Source: Paraburkholderia sp. ZP32-5 (lineage in GTDB: Bacteria; Pseudomonadota; Gammaproteobacteria; Burkholderiales; Burkholderiaceae). From it: DNA of 64,000 nucleotides. Below are positions 45,511-54,428 of the stretch, piece by piece (the stretch's first letter is position 1; each line of letters opens with the position of its first letter). The notes under the pieces are model-generated. The model worked only from the letters and a program-made list of their open reading frames with translations, did not search any database and had not been told where the DNA came from. A program made the translations under genes and the position numbers. The stretch covers positions 3,968,001 to 4,032,000 of the forward strand of contig NZ_JAJEJP010000001.1 in assembly GCF_021390495.1 (NCBI RefSeq), read 5' to 3'.

Positions 45511-46511
45511 CGGGCGCCTCCTTGCGTGTGAACGTTGGCGTCCTTCTCGACATTCAACGGCTTGATACAGCGTACACGCGTGACCTCCGCATGACCTTGC
45601 AGCGGCGCAAGCGCCGGCCGCGCCTTCATGCAGTCGTCGACGACGTACTTGCAGCGCGGCGCGAACAGGCACCCCTTCGGCCGGTCATCGCGCCCCGGCA
45701 CCATGCCCGGCAACGCCGCGAGCCGCACCGCGCCCACGTTGTGCTCGGGAATCGCGGCGAGCAGCGCTTCCGTGTACGGATGATGAGGCGCGGCGAAGAT
45801 ATCCGGCACCTTGTTCGTCTCGATCACCTCGCCCGCGTACATGACCGCCACGCGCTGCGCGACTTCGGACACCACGGCGAGATCGTGCGAAATCAGCACC
45901 AGCGCCATGCCGCGTTCCTTCTGCAGGCGCATCAGCAGTTCCATGATCTGCGCCTGGATCGTCACGTCGAGCGCGGTGGTCGGCTCGTCGGCGATCAGCA
46001 GCTTCGGATTGCAGGCGATCGCCATCGCGATCATCACGCGCTGGTTCATGCCGCCCGACATCTGATGCGGAAACGAACCGATGCGATTTTTCGCATCCGG
46101 AATGCCGACCTGGTCGAGCAGTTCGAGCGCGCGTTTATCGAGCGCGCTGCCGCGCAGACCTTCGTGCAGCTTCAGCACTTCCTTGATCTGATAGCCGACC
46201 GTGTAGCTCGGGTTCAGGCTCGTCAGCGCGTCCTGGAACACCATCGCGATGTCCTTGCCGATGATCCGGCGACGTTCCTTCGCGGAGGCTTTCAGCAGGT
46301 TCTTGCCGTCGAACGTGACTTCGTCGGCGCTGACCTTGCCGGGCGCGTCGATCAGGCCCATCAGCGCCATCATCGTCACGCTTTTGCCGGAGCCCGATTC
46401 GCCGACCACGCCGAGCACTTCGCCGGGCGCGATGTCGAGATTGATGCGGTCGACGGCGGGCAGGCCGCCGAAGTTGACCGCCAGGTTACGGATGGTGAGT
46501 AAGTTGCTCAT
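45507..46511 (-). CDS. dppD: Dipeptide ABC transporter ATP-binding protein DppD
   Basis: A 334-residue ABC ATPase (Walker A GESGSGKS, signature MSGGMNQRV, Walker B LLIADEP), with the C-terminal peptide-transporter motif [14 protein letters not shown], which in relatives holds an iron-sulfur cluster. It is tightly coupled to dppC (2-bp gap) and to dppF (ATGA overlap). Confidence 0.95.
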   Translation of the reverse strand: MSNLLTIRNLAVNFGGLPAVDRINLDIAPGEVLGVVGESGSGKSVTMMALMGLIDAPGKVSADEVTFDGKNLLKASAKERRRIIGKDIAMVFQDALTSLNPSYTVGYQIKEVLKLHEGLRGSALDKRALELLDQVGIPDAKNRIGSFPHQMSGGMNQRVMIAMAIACNPKLLIADEPTTALDVTIQAQIMELLMRLQKERGMALVLISHDLAVVSEVAQRVAVMYAGEVIETNKVPDIFAAPHHPYTEALLAAIPEHNVGAVRLAALPGMVPGRDDRPKGCLFAPRCKYVVDDCMKARPALAPLQGHAEVTRVRCIKPLNVEKDANVHTQGGAR

Positions 46512-46513
46512 GA

Positions 46514-47434
46514 TCAGGCCATCCGTTTCAGTTTGGGATCGAGCGCGTCGCGCAGCCCGTCGCCGAGCAGGTTGATCGCGAGCACCGAAATCAGGATGGA
46601 CAGGCCAGGCATCGTGACGATCCACCATGCGCTGTCGATGTAATCGCGCGCGGATGCCAACATCGCGCCCCACTCCGCCGACGGCGGTTGCACGCCGAGG
46701 CCGAGAAAGCCGAGCGCGGCGGCATCGAGAATCGCCGACGAAAAACCCAGGGTTGCCTGCACGATCAGCGGCGCCGTGCAGTTCGGCAGCACCTGCGAGA
46801 ACATCAATCGCAGCGTGCCCGCACCCGCGACGCGCGAAGCCGTCACGTATTCCTTCTGCAATTCGCCTTGCGCGGACGCGCGCGTCAAACGCACATAGCC
46901 TGGCAACGCGACGATCGCGATCGCCAGCATCGTATTGACGAGACCGGGGCCGATGATCGCGACCACCGCGACCGCGAGCAGCAGCGACGGCAACGCGAGC
47001 AGCACGTCCATGATGCGCATGATCGGCGTGTCGGCCCACTTCTCGAAGAACGCGGCGATCAGGCCGAGCACGATGCCCGGAATCAGCGCGAGCACGACCG
47101 ATACGAAGCCGATCCAGAACGACAGCCGCGCGCCGTACATCAGACGCGAGAGGATGTCGCGGCCCGCTTCGTCGGTGCCGAGAATGAACTTCCAGTTGCC
47201 GCCGTCGAGCCATGCGGGCGGAATCTTCACCGAATCGCGATACTGCTCGATCGGGCTATGCGGCGCGATCAACGGCGCGAAGATCGCGATGAAGACCAGC
47301 ACCAGCACGATGATGCCCGCGCCGACCGCGCCGCGATTGCGCGAGAAGTTGGCCCAGAATTCGCGCGCCGCGAGTGCACGGCCGCTGGGGGGCGTGACTG
47401 ACTGGGGGACTGTATTTTGGATGTCTGCCATCAT
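46514..47434 (-). CDS. dppC: Dipeptide ABC transporter permease DppC
   Basis: A 306-residue permease with an N-terminal OppC-type extension, about six helices, and the EAA loop [20 protein letters not shown] then PN. The binding-protein-dependent transport motif is [19 protein letters not shown]. Two adjacent ATG codons (47434, 47431) exist, and the second has the better distance from GGGAGG. A double hairpin lies between it and dppB. Confidence 0.95.
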   Translation of the reverse strand: MMADIQNTVPQSVTPPSGRALAAREFWANFSRNRGAVGAGIIVLVLVFIAIFAPLIAPHSPIEQYRDSVKIPPAWLDGGNWKFILGTDEAGRDILSRLMYGARLSFWIGFVSVVLALIPGIVLGLIAAFFEKWADTPIMRIMDVLLALPSLLLAVAVVAIIGPGLVNTMLAIAIVALPGYVRLTRASAQGELQKEYVTASRVAGAGTLRLMFSQVLPNCTAPLIVQATLGFSSAILDAAALGFLGLGVQPPSAEWGAMLASARDYIDSAWWIVTMPGLSILISVLAINLLGDGLRDALDPKLKRMA

Positions 47435-47482
47435 GCCTCCCGCCGAGCCGCCTCAAGGGAGGCATGCGCCCCCTCGGGGGGC
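47435..47482. repeat. Two hairpins in the dppB-dppC gap
   Basis: GCCTCCC (47435-47441) pairs with GGGAGGC (47457-47463), and GCCCCC (47468-47473) pairs with GGGGGG plus C (47476-47482) across a 2-nt loop. The first stem includes the dppC ribosome site (GGGAGG on the minus strand), so it could tune dppC translation; it also resembles short GC-rich intercistronic repeats common in these genomes. Confidence 0.65.
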
Positions 47483-47519
47483 AGAGAACGTAAGTGAACG
47501 TGGGGGTCGTACATGTGAT

Positions 47520-48530
47520 TTACCTCGTATGGCGGATGCGTGGGTTCAACACGCCGTACAGCAAATCGACGACGAGGTTCACGACGATCACGAGAGTCGC
47601 GATCAGCAGGATACCGCCCTGCACGACCGGATAATCGCGCCGGCCGATCGCATCGATCAGCCATTTGCCGATGCCCGGCCAGGAAAACAGTGTTTCGGTC
47701 AGCACCGCGCCCGCAAGCAGCGTGCCGACCTGCAGGCCGATCACGGTGACGACCGGAATCAGCGCGTTACGCAGCGCATGCACGACGATCACGCGACCCG
47801 GCGACAAACCCTTCGCGCGCGCGGTGCGGATGTAATCCTCGCGCAGCACTTCGAGCATCGACGAGCGGGTCATCCGCGCGACCACCGCGAGCGGAATCGT
47901 GCCGAGCACGATCGCCGGCAGGATCAGATGGCTCAGCGCCGATTTGAACGCGCCTTCGTCGGTGGACATCAGCGAGTCGATCAGCATGAAGCCGGTCACG
48001 TGCGGAATGTCGTATTCGACCGCGATGCGGCCCGACACCGGCGTCCAGCCGAGATCGACCGAGAAGAACATGATCAGGATCAAGCCCCACCAGAAGATCG
48101 GCATCGAGTAGCCGGTCAGCGCGGTACCCATCACGCCGTGGTCGATGACCGTGCCGCGCCTCAGCGCAGCGAACACGCCCGCGGGCAGGCCGACGATCAG
48201 CGCGAACAGCATCGCGCAGATCGACAGTTCGACGGTGGCGGGAAAGCGTGCGAGGAATTCGCCCATCACGCTGGTATTGGTGATGATCGAGGTGCCGAGA
48301 TCACCGTGCATCGCGCGGCCGATGTAGTGGACATACTGCATCGGTAGCGGCTCATCGAGACCGAGGCGGTGCATTGCGGCGGCATGCATCGCCGGATCGA
48401 CGCCGCGCTCGCCCATCATCACTTCGATGGGGTCGCCCGGAATCAGGTGAATCAGCGCGAACGCGAGGATCGTGATGCCGATGAATGTCGGGATCACCAT
48501 GCCGATGCGTCGCAAAACGAAGCGGAACAT
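47520..48530 (-). CDS. dppB: Dipeptide ABC transporter permease DppB
   Basis: A 336-residue permease (MFRFVLRRIGMVIPTFIGIT, LIPGDPIEVMMGERG, EAA loop IRTARAKGLSPGRVIVVHAL then RNALIP). It forms the channel with DppC. An AGGAGCG ribosome site precedes the ATG. It is separated from dppA by a terminator-like hairpin, so its level is probably lower than that of the binding protein. Confidence 0.95.
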   Translation of the reverse strand: MFRFVLRRIGMVIPTFIGITILAFALIHLIPGDPIEVMMGERGVDPAMHAAAMHRLGLDEPLPMQYVHYIGRAMHGDLGTSIITNTSVMGEFLARFPATVELSICAMLFALIVGLPAGVFAALRRGTVIDHGVMGTALTGYSMPIFWWGLILIMFFSVDLGWTPVSGRIAVEYDIPHVTGFMLIDSLMSTDEGAFKSALSHLILPAIVLGTIPLAVVARMTRSSMLEVLREDYIRTARAKGLSPGRVIVVHALRNALIPVVTVIGLQVGTLLAGAVLTETLFSWPGIGKWLIDAIGRRDYPVVQGGILLIATLVIVVNLVVDLLYGVLNPRIRHTR

Positions 48531-48554
48531 GGTTCGCTCCTATAGTACCGGGGG

Positions 48555-48599
48555 AAAAAAACGCAACCGGCGACGAGGGCTCGTGACCCCGGTCGCCGG
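48555..48599 (-). terminator. Terminator or attenuator between dppA and dppB
   Basis: On the minus strand, CCGGCGAC (48599-48592) pairs with GTCGCCGG (48574-48567), followed by TTGCG and seven T residues (48561-48555). Placed just before dppB, it should stop part of the transcripts after dppA and keep the binding protein in excess. Confidence 0.75.
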
Positions 48600-48694
48600 A
48601 CACTTCGACCAGTTTTCTAACCGTGCGAAACGTACTGTACTGCGGCGTACGGTATTGCGACGTACTGTGCGAACTTTACGATTGCTTGACGGCG

Positions 48695-50326
48695 TTACTT
48701 CACGCTGACGCCGTCGAAGCGCACATAGCCGAGCGGTTCGATGCGCATATCGACCACCTTCTTGCTGACCGGCTGATAGACGGTCGAGTGAGCGATCGGC
48801 GAGAACGGCAGTTGCTGCGCGAAGATCTGCTGCGCGTCGCCGTAGATCTTCGTGCGCGCGGCGACGTCGGAGGTCGTGCGGCCCTTCTGGATCAGATCGT
48901 CGAACGGCTTGTAGCACCACTTCGAGAAGTTGTTGCCGTTGATCGCCTCGCAGCCGAGCAGCGTGCCGAGCCAGTTGTCCGGATCGCCGTTGTCGCCAGT
49001 CCAGCCGATCAGCATCGAGTCGTCTTCGCCCGCGTGTGCGCGCTTGATGTACTCGCCCCACTCGTACGTGACGATCTTCGCCTTCACGCCGATCTTCGCC
49101 CAGTCGGCCTGAATCATTTCCGCCATCAGACGTGCGTTCGGGTTATAGGCGCGCTGCACCGGCATCGCCCACAGCGTGATCTCGAAACCGTTCGGAAAGC
49201 CAGCCTTCGCGAGCAGATCCTTGGCCTTCGCCGAATCGTACGGCGCGGCCTTCAGGCCCTTGAAGAACGACCATTGCGTCGGCGGCATCGGGTTCGTCGC
49301 CAGTTGGCCCGCGCCCTGGTAGACCGAGTCGATGATCGCCTTCTTGTTGATCGCCATGTCGAGCGCTTCGCGCACTTCGACCTTGTCGAGCGGCTTGTGC
49401 GTCACGTTGTACGCGAGGTAGCCGAGGTTGAAGCCCGGCTGCGACGGCATGTCGATGTTCGCTTCGGCCTTCAGCGGCGCGATATCGGCCGGGCGCGGAT
49501 AGGTCATCACCTGGCATTCGTCGCGCTTGATCTTCTGCACGCGCACGCCGGCGTCCGGCGTGATCGAGAAGATCAGCTTCGAGATCTTCACCGTGTTCGG
49601 CTTCCAGTAATCCGGATTGCCGTCGAAGCGGATCGTCGCGTCCTTCGTGTAGCTGCGGAAGATGAACGGACCGGTGCCGACCGGGAACTGGTTGATGTCG
49701 GCGGCCTTGCCCGCCTTCAGCAACTGATCCGTATATTCGGCCGACAGGATCGACGCATATTCCATCGCCAGATTCTGAATGAACGGCGCGTTGACTTCCT
49801 TCAGCGTGAACTTGACCGTGTACGGGTCGACTTTCTCGACGCTCGTGATCAGCTTGTCGAGGCCCATGTCGGTGAAGTACGGGAACTGCACCGGGTACGC
49901 CTTGCGGAACGGCTGGTTCGGATCCAGCATGCGCTGGAACGTGAAGACGACGTCATCCGCGTTGAATTCGCGGGTCGGTTTGAAGAACGACGTAGTCTGG
50001 AACTTCACGCCATGACGCAGATGGAACGTGTAGGTCTTGCCGTCGGGCGACACATCCCACTTCTCCGCGAGGCCGGGTTCGACTTTCGTGCCGCCGCGTT
50101 CGAATTCGACGAGGCGGTTGTAGACGGTGAACGTGTTGGCCGTGAAGTCGACGCCCGTCGTGTACTGGGCCGGATCGAAACCCGCGGGGCTGCCTTCTGA
50201 GCAGTAGACGAGTGTCTTGTTCGGAATCCCGTCCGCATGAGCGCTAGTCATGCCGATCAGGGATGCCGCTGCGGCAGCGACGAGCGTGGTCTTACGCGCG
50301 ACGCGCAACAGGTTGTTTTGCTTCAT
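48695..50326 (-). CDS. dppA: Periplasmic dipeptide-binding protein DppA, copy 1
   Basis: A 543-residue family 5 solute-binding protein with a signal peptide (TTLVAAAAASLIGMTSAHA, about 14-32), then KTLVYCSEGSPAGFDPAQYT and the family motif VKFQTTSFFKPTREFNADDV. It captures peptides for DppBCDF. The ATG follows TGGAGGAAAC. It is strongly similar along its full length to the next upstream gene. Confidence 0.95.
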   Translation of the reverse strand: MKQNNLLRVARKTTLVAAAAASLIGMTSAHADGIPNKTLVYCSEGSPAGFDPAQYTTGVDFTANTFTVYNRLVEFERGGTKVEPGLAEKWDVSPDGKTYTFHLRHGVKFQTTSFFKPTREFNADDVVFTFQRMLDPNQPFRKAYPVQFPYFTDMGLDKLITSVEKVDPYTVKFTLKEVNAPFIQNLAMEYASILSAEYTDQLLKAGKAADINQFPVGTGPFIFRSYTKDATIRFDGNPDYWKPNTVKISKLIFSITPDAGVRVQKIKRDECQVMTYPRPADIAPLKAEANIDMPSQPGFNLGYLAYNVTHKPLDKVEVREALDMAINKKAIIDSVYQGAGQLATNPMPPTQWSFFKGLKAAPYDSAKAKDLLAKAGFPNGFEITLWAMPVQRAYNPNARLMAEMIQADWAKIGVKAKIVTYEWGEYIKRAHAGEDDSMLIGWTGDNGDPDNWLGTLLGCEAINGNNFSKWCYKPFDDLIQKGRTTSDVAARTKIYGDAQQIFAQQLPFSPIAHSTVYQPVSKKVVDMRIEPLGYVRFDGVSVK

Positions 50327-50494
50327 GTTTCCTCCAGGTTCAAGGCCGGCTTGCGCCAGCGTAGCCGGATATTACTTGAGCTTGGCTCACACCTCCAAGC
50401 GGAGGAAAATCCCTCGGTTGACTATCGGAAACATTTTCGGCAAGCGCCGAAGCGCCCGCCGGCGCGGCCCGCACGGGCGGTTCGCGTCGACGGG

Positions 50495-50530
50495 AAGCGC
50501 AAGCGCCGCAAAAAAGCGGCGCCTGCGCTT
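50495..50530. repeat. Long hairpin at the 3' end of dppA copy 2
   Basis: A 15-bp near-perfect stem (50495-50509 with 50516-50530, one mismatch) with a loop of six A residues (T on the minus strand). It overlaps the stop codon region of dppA copy 2 and should stabilise or end that transcript. The T residues are in the loop and not after the stem, so a classic terminator is not certain. Confidence 0.65.
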
Positions 50531-52187
50531 ATTTGAGTCCAACTCCCATGAATTGCGTCGGACCGAACGGATCGATCTTGAAACCCACCACGTCCTTGCT
50601 GATCGGCTGATACACGGTGGAGTGAGCAATCGGCGTGAACGGCACCTGGTCCTTGAAGATCTCCTGTGCCTGCGTGTACGCCTTGGTGCGATCGGCCATG
50701 TTGGTGGTGCTGCGGCCCTGCCTGATCAGGTCGTCGTAAGGTTTGTAGCACCACTTTGAAAAGTTGCTGCCGTTGACCGCGTCGCAGCCGAGCAACACGC
50801 CGAGCCAGTTATCCGGATCGCCGTAATCGCCGGTCCATCCAATCAGCATCGCTTCGTGTTCACCCGCATGCGCGCGGCGGATGTACTCGCCCCACTCGTA
50901 CGTGCCGATCTTCACCTTGACGCCGATCTTCGCCCAGTCCGATTGCAACATTTCCGCCATCAGACGCGCGTTCGGGTTGTACGGCCGCTGCACCGGCATC
51001 GCCCACAGCGTCAGGTCGAAGCCGTCCGGATAGCCCGCCTCCTTCAGCAGCGCTTTGGCCTTGTCGATGTCATACGGTGCGTCTTTCAGGTTCTTGTCGT
51101 AGCCCCACTGTGTTGGCGGCATCGGATTGGTCGCCGTCTGGCCCGCGCCCTGATAGACCGCTTCGATGATCGCCTTCTTGTTCACCGACATATCGAGCGC
51201 GCGGCGCACCAGCACGTTGTCGAGCGGCTTTTTGGTCGTGTTGTACGCGATATAGCCGAGGTTGAAGCCCACTTCGCTCGGCATCGCGAGCGACGAATCG
51301 GCCTTCACCGTCGCGATATCGGCCGGACGCGGATACGCCATTACCTGGCACTCGCCGCGCTTCAGCTTTTGCAGACGCACCGCCGGATCGACGGTGATCG
51401 AGAAGATCAACTTGCCGACCTTTACGATGCCCGGCTTCCAGTAATCGGGATTGCCGTCGAAGCGGATCGTGTCGTCCTTCGTATAGCTGCGGAAAATAAA
51501 CGGACCGGTGCCGACCGGATACTGGTTGATATCGGAGGCCTTGCCCGCTTTGAGCAACTGGTCCGCATATTCGGCCGACAGGATCGACGCGAACGGCATC
51601 GCAATCTGCTGCAGGAACGGCGCGTCGACTTCCTTCAGTGTGAAGCGCACCGTGTACGGATCGACCTTCTCGATCTTCGTGATGTTTTTCGCGAGACCGA
51701 GGTCGTTGAAGTACGGGAAATTGACCGGATACGCCTTGCGGAACGCATTGTCGGGATCGAGCATCCGCTGGTAGGTGAACACGACGTCGTCCGCGTTGAA
51801 TTCGCGGGTCGGCTTGAAGAACGACGTGGTCTGGAATTTGACGCCGCGGCGCAGGTGGAACGTATAGGTGAGACCGTCCGGCGACACGTCCCATTTCTCG
51901 GCGAGGCCCGGTTCGATGTCGGTGCCGCCCTGCACGAATTCGACCAGCCGGTTATAGACCGTGTACGAGCCGGCGGTAAATTCGACGCTGGTCGTGTATT
52001 GCGCGGTATCGAAGCCGGCCGGACTGCCTTCCGAGCAGAACACCAGCGTCTTGTCCGGCAGCGTGGCCGCCTGCGACGCGGCGGGAGCTAAGCCGCTCGC
52101 GGCCACCGCGAACGCGGCGAGAGCGGGAAGGCAGAACTGGTGAAGCGCGAGTAGGCGTTGTGCCGCAGTCTTTCTTGTCACTGTCAT
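50529..52187 (-). CDS. Periplasmic dipeptide-binding protein, DppA copy 2
   Basis: A 552-residue solute-binding protein with a longer signal region (FCLPALAAFAVAASGLAPAA) and the same family motifs as copy 1 (KTLVFCSEGSPAGFDTAQYT, FFKPTREFNADDV). It is a tandem duplicate of copy 1, about 200 bp upstream on the same strand. Many differences are clustered in the middle, so peptide preference may differ. A GGAGGA ribosome site precedes the ATG. Confidence 0.93.
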   Translation of the reverse strand: MTVTRKTAAQRLLALHQFCLPALAAFAVAASGLAPAASQAATLPDKTLVFCSEGSPAGFDTAQYTTSVEFTAGSYTVYNRLVEFVQGGTDIEPGLAEKWDVSPDGLTYTFHLRRGVKFQTTSFFKPTREFNADDVVFTYQRMLDPDNAFRKAYPVNFPYFNDLGLAKNITKIEKVDPYTVRFTLKEVDAPFLQQIAMPFASILSAEYADQLLKAGKASDINQYPVGTGPFIFRSYTKDDTIRFDGNPDYWKPGIVKVGKLIFSITVDPAVRLQKLKRGECQVMAYPRPADIATVKADSSLAMPSEVGFNLGYIAYNTTKKPLDNVLVRRALDMSVNKKAIIEAVYQGAGQTATNPMPPTQWGYDKNLKDAPYDIDKAKALLKEAGYPDGFDLTLWAMPVQRPYNPNARLMAEMLQSDWAKIGVKVKIGTYEWGEYIRRAHAGEHEAMLIGWTGDYGDPDNWLGVLLGCDAVNGSNFSKWCYKPYDDLIRQGRSTTNMADRTKAYTQAQEIFKDQVPFTPIAHSTVYQPISKDVVGFKIDPFGPTQFMGVGLK

Positions 52188-52324
52188 ATCGTCCTCCGCA
52201 CAGCAGCCGGGTTAGCTGCGTTTCGATGATAGACAGCACAAAAATGGGCTTCAACAGGGGTTACCACGTTATTTGACGCGGGTTCGGGCTTGGGATCATC
52301 AGCCGCGCCGGGCTGCTGAATGGA

Positions 52325-52696
52325 CTAGTGCAGCAAGTTTGGCGTCAGCCCCAGGTCATCGGCCGCTTTCGCGAGACGCTTGTCCCGCGTCCAAACCGTC
52401 GTTCCAGGCTGCAAGCGCGCAGAGGCCAGCAACGACGTATCCACGTAGCCGATGCCACGGTTGAACAGTCCTTCGCGCTCGATCAGGAACAGCGTCTCCT
52501 CGGGCGTTGCGACGAGCGCGCTCGGCAAATCCTGCAATGCGCCAAGCACGGCTTGACGATTTCGCAGGCTGCCGAGAGAGATCTCGGCAATCACGAACGG
52601 GTGAACGAGCACCTGGCCATTTGCCAGCAGACCGACCAGCACTGGATCGGATGCGTTGATATGGTCGATCCAGACGGACGTATCGACCAGGATCAT
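52325..52696 (-). CDS. vapC: VapC-type PIN-domain toxin
   Basis: A 123-residue PIN ribonuclease. The acidic metal-binding residues are visible: Asp5 (MILVDTSVW), Glu38 (FVIAEIS), Asp86 (GIGYVDTSLL) and Asp105 (TRDKRL). VapC toxins cleave RNA, often tRNA, when the antitoxin is lost. Its ATG overlaps the vapB stop as ATGA, the normal antitoxin-first arrangement. Confidence 0.92.
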   Translation of the reverse strand: MILVDTSVWIDHINASDPVLVGLLANGQVLVHPFVIAEISLGSLRNRQAVLGALQDLPSALVATPEETLFLIEREGLFNRGIGYVDTSLLASARLQPGTTVWTRDKRLAKAADDLGLTPNLLH

Positions 52697-52890
52697 TCCG
52701 CATCCTGCCGACGACGCGGAGCGGCTTTGATACCGGGCTCGCTCCCGCCAAGATTGATCAGCCGTTTGGCTGCTTCGCGCTCAATCAGGGCTTTGAGCGC
52801 CTCGCGCACGAGCGCCGATTTTTCTTCGACGCCCGTATAGGCTTGGGCCTTGGACAGCAAATCGTCATCGAGGGCGATCGTGGTTCGCAT
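52693..52890 (-). CDS. vapB: VapB-type antitoxin
   Basis: A 65-residue protein (MRTTIALDDDLLSKAQAYTG, then EKSALVREALKALIEREA) with a ribbon-helix-helix-like N-terminus for DNA binding and a C-terminal toxin-binding tail. The frame is open to 52929, but ATG 52890 gives the family start. It lies directly after a perfect palindrome that is probably its operator. Confidence 0.92.
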   Translation of the reverse strand: MRTTIALDDDLLSKAQAYTGVEEKSALVREALKALIEREAAKRLINLGGSEPGIKAAPRRRQDAE

Positions 52891-52906
52891 GGTCACTCCT
52901 GGCAAG

Positions 52907-52926
52907 TGCCTATCGACTGATAGGCA
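52907..52926. promoter_or_regulatory. Palindromic operator of vapBC
   Basis: TGCCTATC (52907-52914) and GATAGGCA (52919-52926) form a perfect 8-bp dyad with a 4-bp spacer, 16 bp upstream of the vapB ATG. Autorepression by the VapBC complex at such sites is typical. Confidence 0.8.
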
Positions 52927-52990
52927 CACATTTTAGCATTGAATGATGCCGATAATGATGCCAACCATGCCGATCGGGCGTTGCGCTTTC

Positions 52991-53021
52991 TGGCCACGGG
53001 TGGGTTCTCCACCCGTGGCCA
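52991..53021. terminator. Perfect 13-bp hairpin downstream of metF
   Basis: TGGCCACGGGTGG (52991-53003) and its exact complement (53009-53021) enclose a 5-nt loop. It lies 35 bp after the metF stop and before the divergent vapBC region. There is no T-tract on either side, so it may protect the RNA end or assist Rho-dependent termination. Confidence 0.55.
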
Positions 53022-53055
53022 GATCACTCCCTCGTGCGACAGATCAAGTGCTGCG

Positions 53056-53886
53056 TTACACCCCAAGCCGCTCGCAAATCGCCTTGGTCGCCGCGGCCGC
53101 ATTCAGCGTATAAAAATGCAGCCCCGGCACCTTCGCGTCGACGAGCCGCTGGCACAGGTTCGTCACCACATCGAGCCCGAACTCGCGGATCGACTCGCGA
53201 TCGTCGCCGAAGCTCTCCAGCCGGCGCGCGATCCAGCGCGGCACTTCGGCGCCGCACATTTCGGAGAAACGCATCAGTTGCGAGAAATTCGTGATCGGCA
53301 TGATGCCGGGCACGATCGGCACGTCGACGCCGAGCTGGCGCGCGTCGTCGACGAAACGGAAATACGCGTCCGCGTTGAAGAAGTACTGCGTGATCGCCGA
53401 ATTCGCGCCGGCCTTCACCTTGCGCGCGAAGTTCTCCAGATCGTGACGCGGCGAGCGCGCCTGCGGATGGTATTCCGGGTAGCCGGCCACCTCGATCCAG
53501 AACCAGTCGCCGAACTCGGCACGGATGAAGCTGACGAGTTCCGACGCGTAGCGCAGTTCGCCGACCGCGCCCATGCCGGACGGCAGATCGCCGCGCAGCG
53601 CAACGATATGGCGGATGCCATGCGAGCGGTATTCGTTCAGGATCGCGCGCAGGCTCTCCTTCGACGAGCCGACGCACGACAGATGCGGCGCCGCTTCGAG
53701 CCCGTCCTTCGCGATCGCGACGACGGTATCGAGCGTGCCTTGCTGCGTCGAGCCGCCCGCGCCGAACGTGACGGACACGAATTTCGGTTTGAGCGACAGG
53801 AGTTGCGCGCGCGTCGCGCGCAGCTTGTCGACGCCTTCCTGCGTTTTCGGCGGGAAGAATTCGAATGAAAGTTCGATCGGATTCAT
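53056..53886 (-). CDS. metF: 5,10-methylenetetrahydrofolate reductase
   Basis: A 276-residue MetF (IELSFEFFPPKTQEGVDKLR, SVTFGAGGSTQQGTLD, ALRGDLPSGMG, ITQYFFNADAYFRF). This FAD enzyme makes 5-methyl-THF, the methyl donor for homocysteine. It lies in the ahcY - small membrane protein - metF operon, so it stands downstream of the SAH riboswitch and works in the same methyl cycle. Confidence 0.97.
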   Translation of the reverse strand: MNPIELSFEFFPPKTQEGVDKLRATRAQLLSLKPKFVSVTFGAGGSTQQGTLDTVVAIAKDGLEAAPHLSCVGSSKESLRAILNEYRSHGIRHIVALRGDLPSGMGAVGELRYASELVSFIRAEFGDWFWIEVAGYPEYHPQARSPRHDLENFARKVKAGANSAITQYFFNADAYFRFVDDARQLGVDVPIVPGIMPITNFSQLMRFSEMCGAEVPRWIARRLESFGDDRESIREFGLDVVTNLCQRLVDAKVPGLHFYTLNAAAATKAICERLGV

Positions 53887-53896
53887 ATCAGTGAGG

Positions 53897-54250
53897 TCAA
53901 CCTAAGCTGCGGTTGCCGAAAATAAGCGCGGACAGCAGCCACGACACGATGCTGTACAGGATCGAGCCGAAGAACGCCGACCAGAAACCCGACACCTCGA
54001 AGCCCTTCAGCAGCGACGCGCACAGCCAGAAGCACAGCGCATTGACGACGAGAATGAAAAGCCCCAGCGTCAGAATCGTGACGGGCAGCGTCAGCAGAAT
54101 CAGCACCGGACGCAACACCGTATTGATGAGGCCGAGCACGATCGCGACGATCAGCGCGGTGCCGAAGCTGCGGATGTGAATCGACGGAACGAGGTAGGTG
54201 ATGATCAACAGCGCGAGCGCGTTGATCAGCCAGGTCAGCAGCACGGTCAT
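53897..54250 (-). CDS. Phage-holin-family IV-like small membrane protein
   Basis: A 117-residue protein with four membrane helices (LLTWLINALALLIITYLV, LIVAIVLGLINTVLRPVLIL, LGLFILVVNALCFWLCASLL, SILYSIVSWLLSALIFG). It matches the PF04020-like family found between ahcY and metF in related bacteria. No lysis gene is nearby, so it is a bacterial membrane protein of unknown role. AGGAG precedes the ATG. Confidence 0.85.
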   Translation of the reverse strand: MTVLLTWLINALALLIITYLVPSIHIRSFGTALIVAIVLGLINTVLRPVLILLTLPVTILTLGLFILVVNALCFWLCASLLKGFEVSGFWSAFFGSILYSIVSWLLSALIFGNRSLG

Positions 54251-54381
54251 GTAGAGCTCCTTGTAAGCACCTGTGCGGGCAGGATGTCCATTAAAAGAAA
54301 GGCGGCGCTGGCGAACAAAGCGGCGCATTACGCGCCGCCCCGTGATCAGACCGTCATGGTTTTTTACCGCCGCCCGCCCGT

Positions 54382-54414
54382 GAGCCTGAGCGCGCCAGTG
54401 CGCGAATCAGGCTC
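54382..54414. repeat. Hairpin after ahcY
   Basis: GAGCCTGA (54382-54389) pairs with TCAGGCTC (54407-54414), with additional GCGCG/CGCG pairing inside. It is 15 bp downstream of the ahcY stop on the minus strand and may lower read-through to the holin-like gene and metF. Confidence 0.6.
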
Positions 54415-54428
54415 GCCGGGGCGTGGAC

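Noticed and set aside
53897..54250. Prophage holin
   Set aside because: The family name includes holin, but there are no lysis or phage genes nearby and the gene belongs to the ahcY-metF operon.
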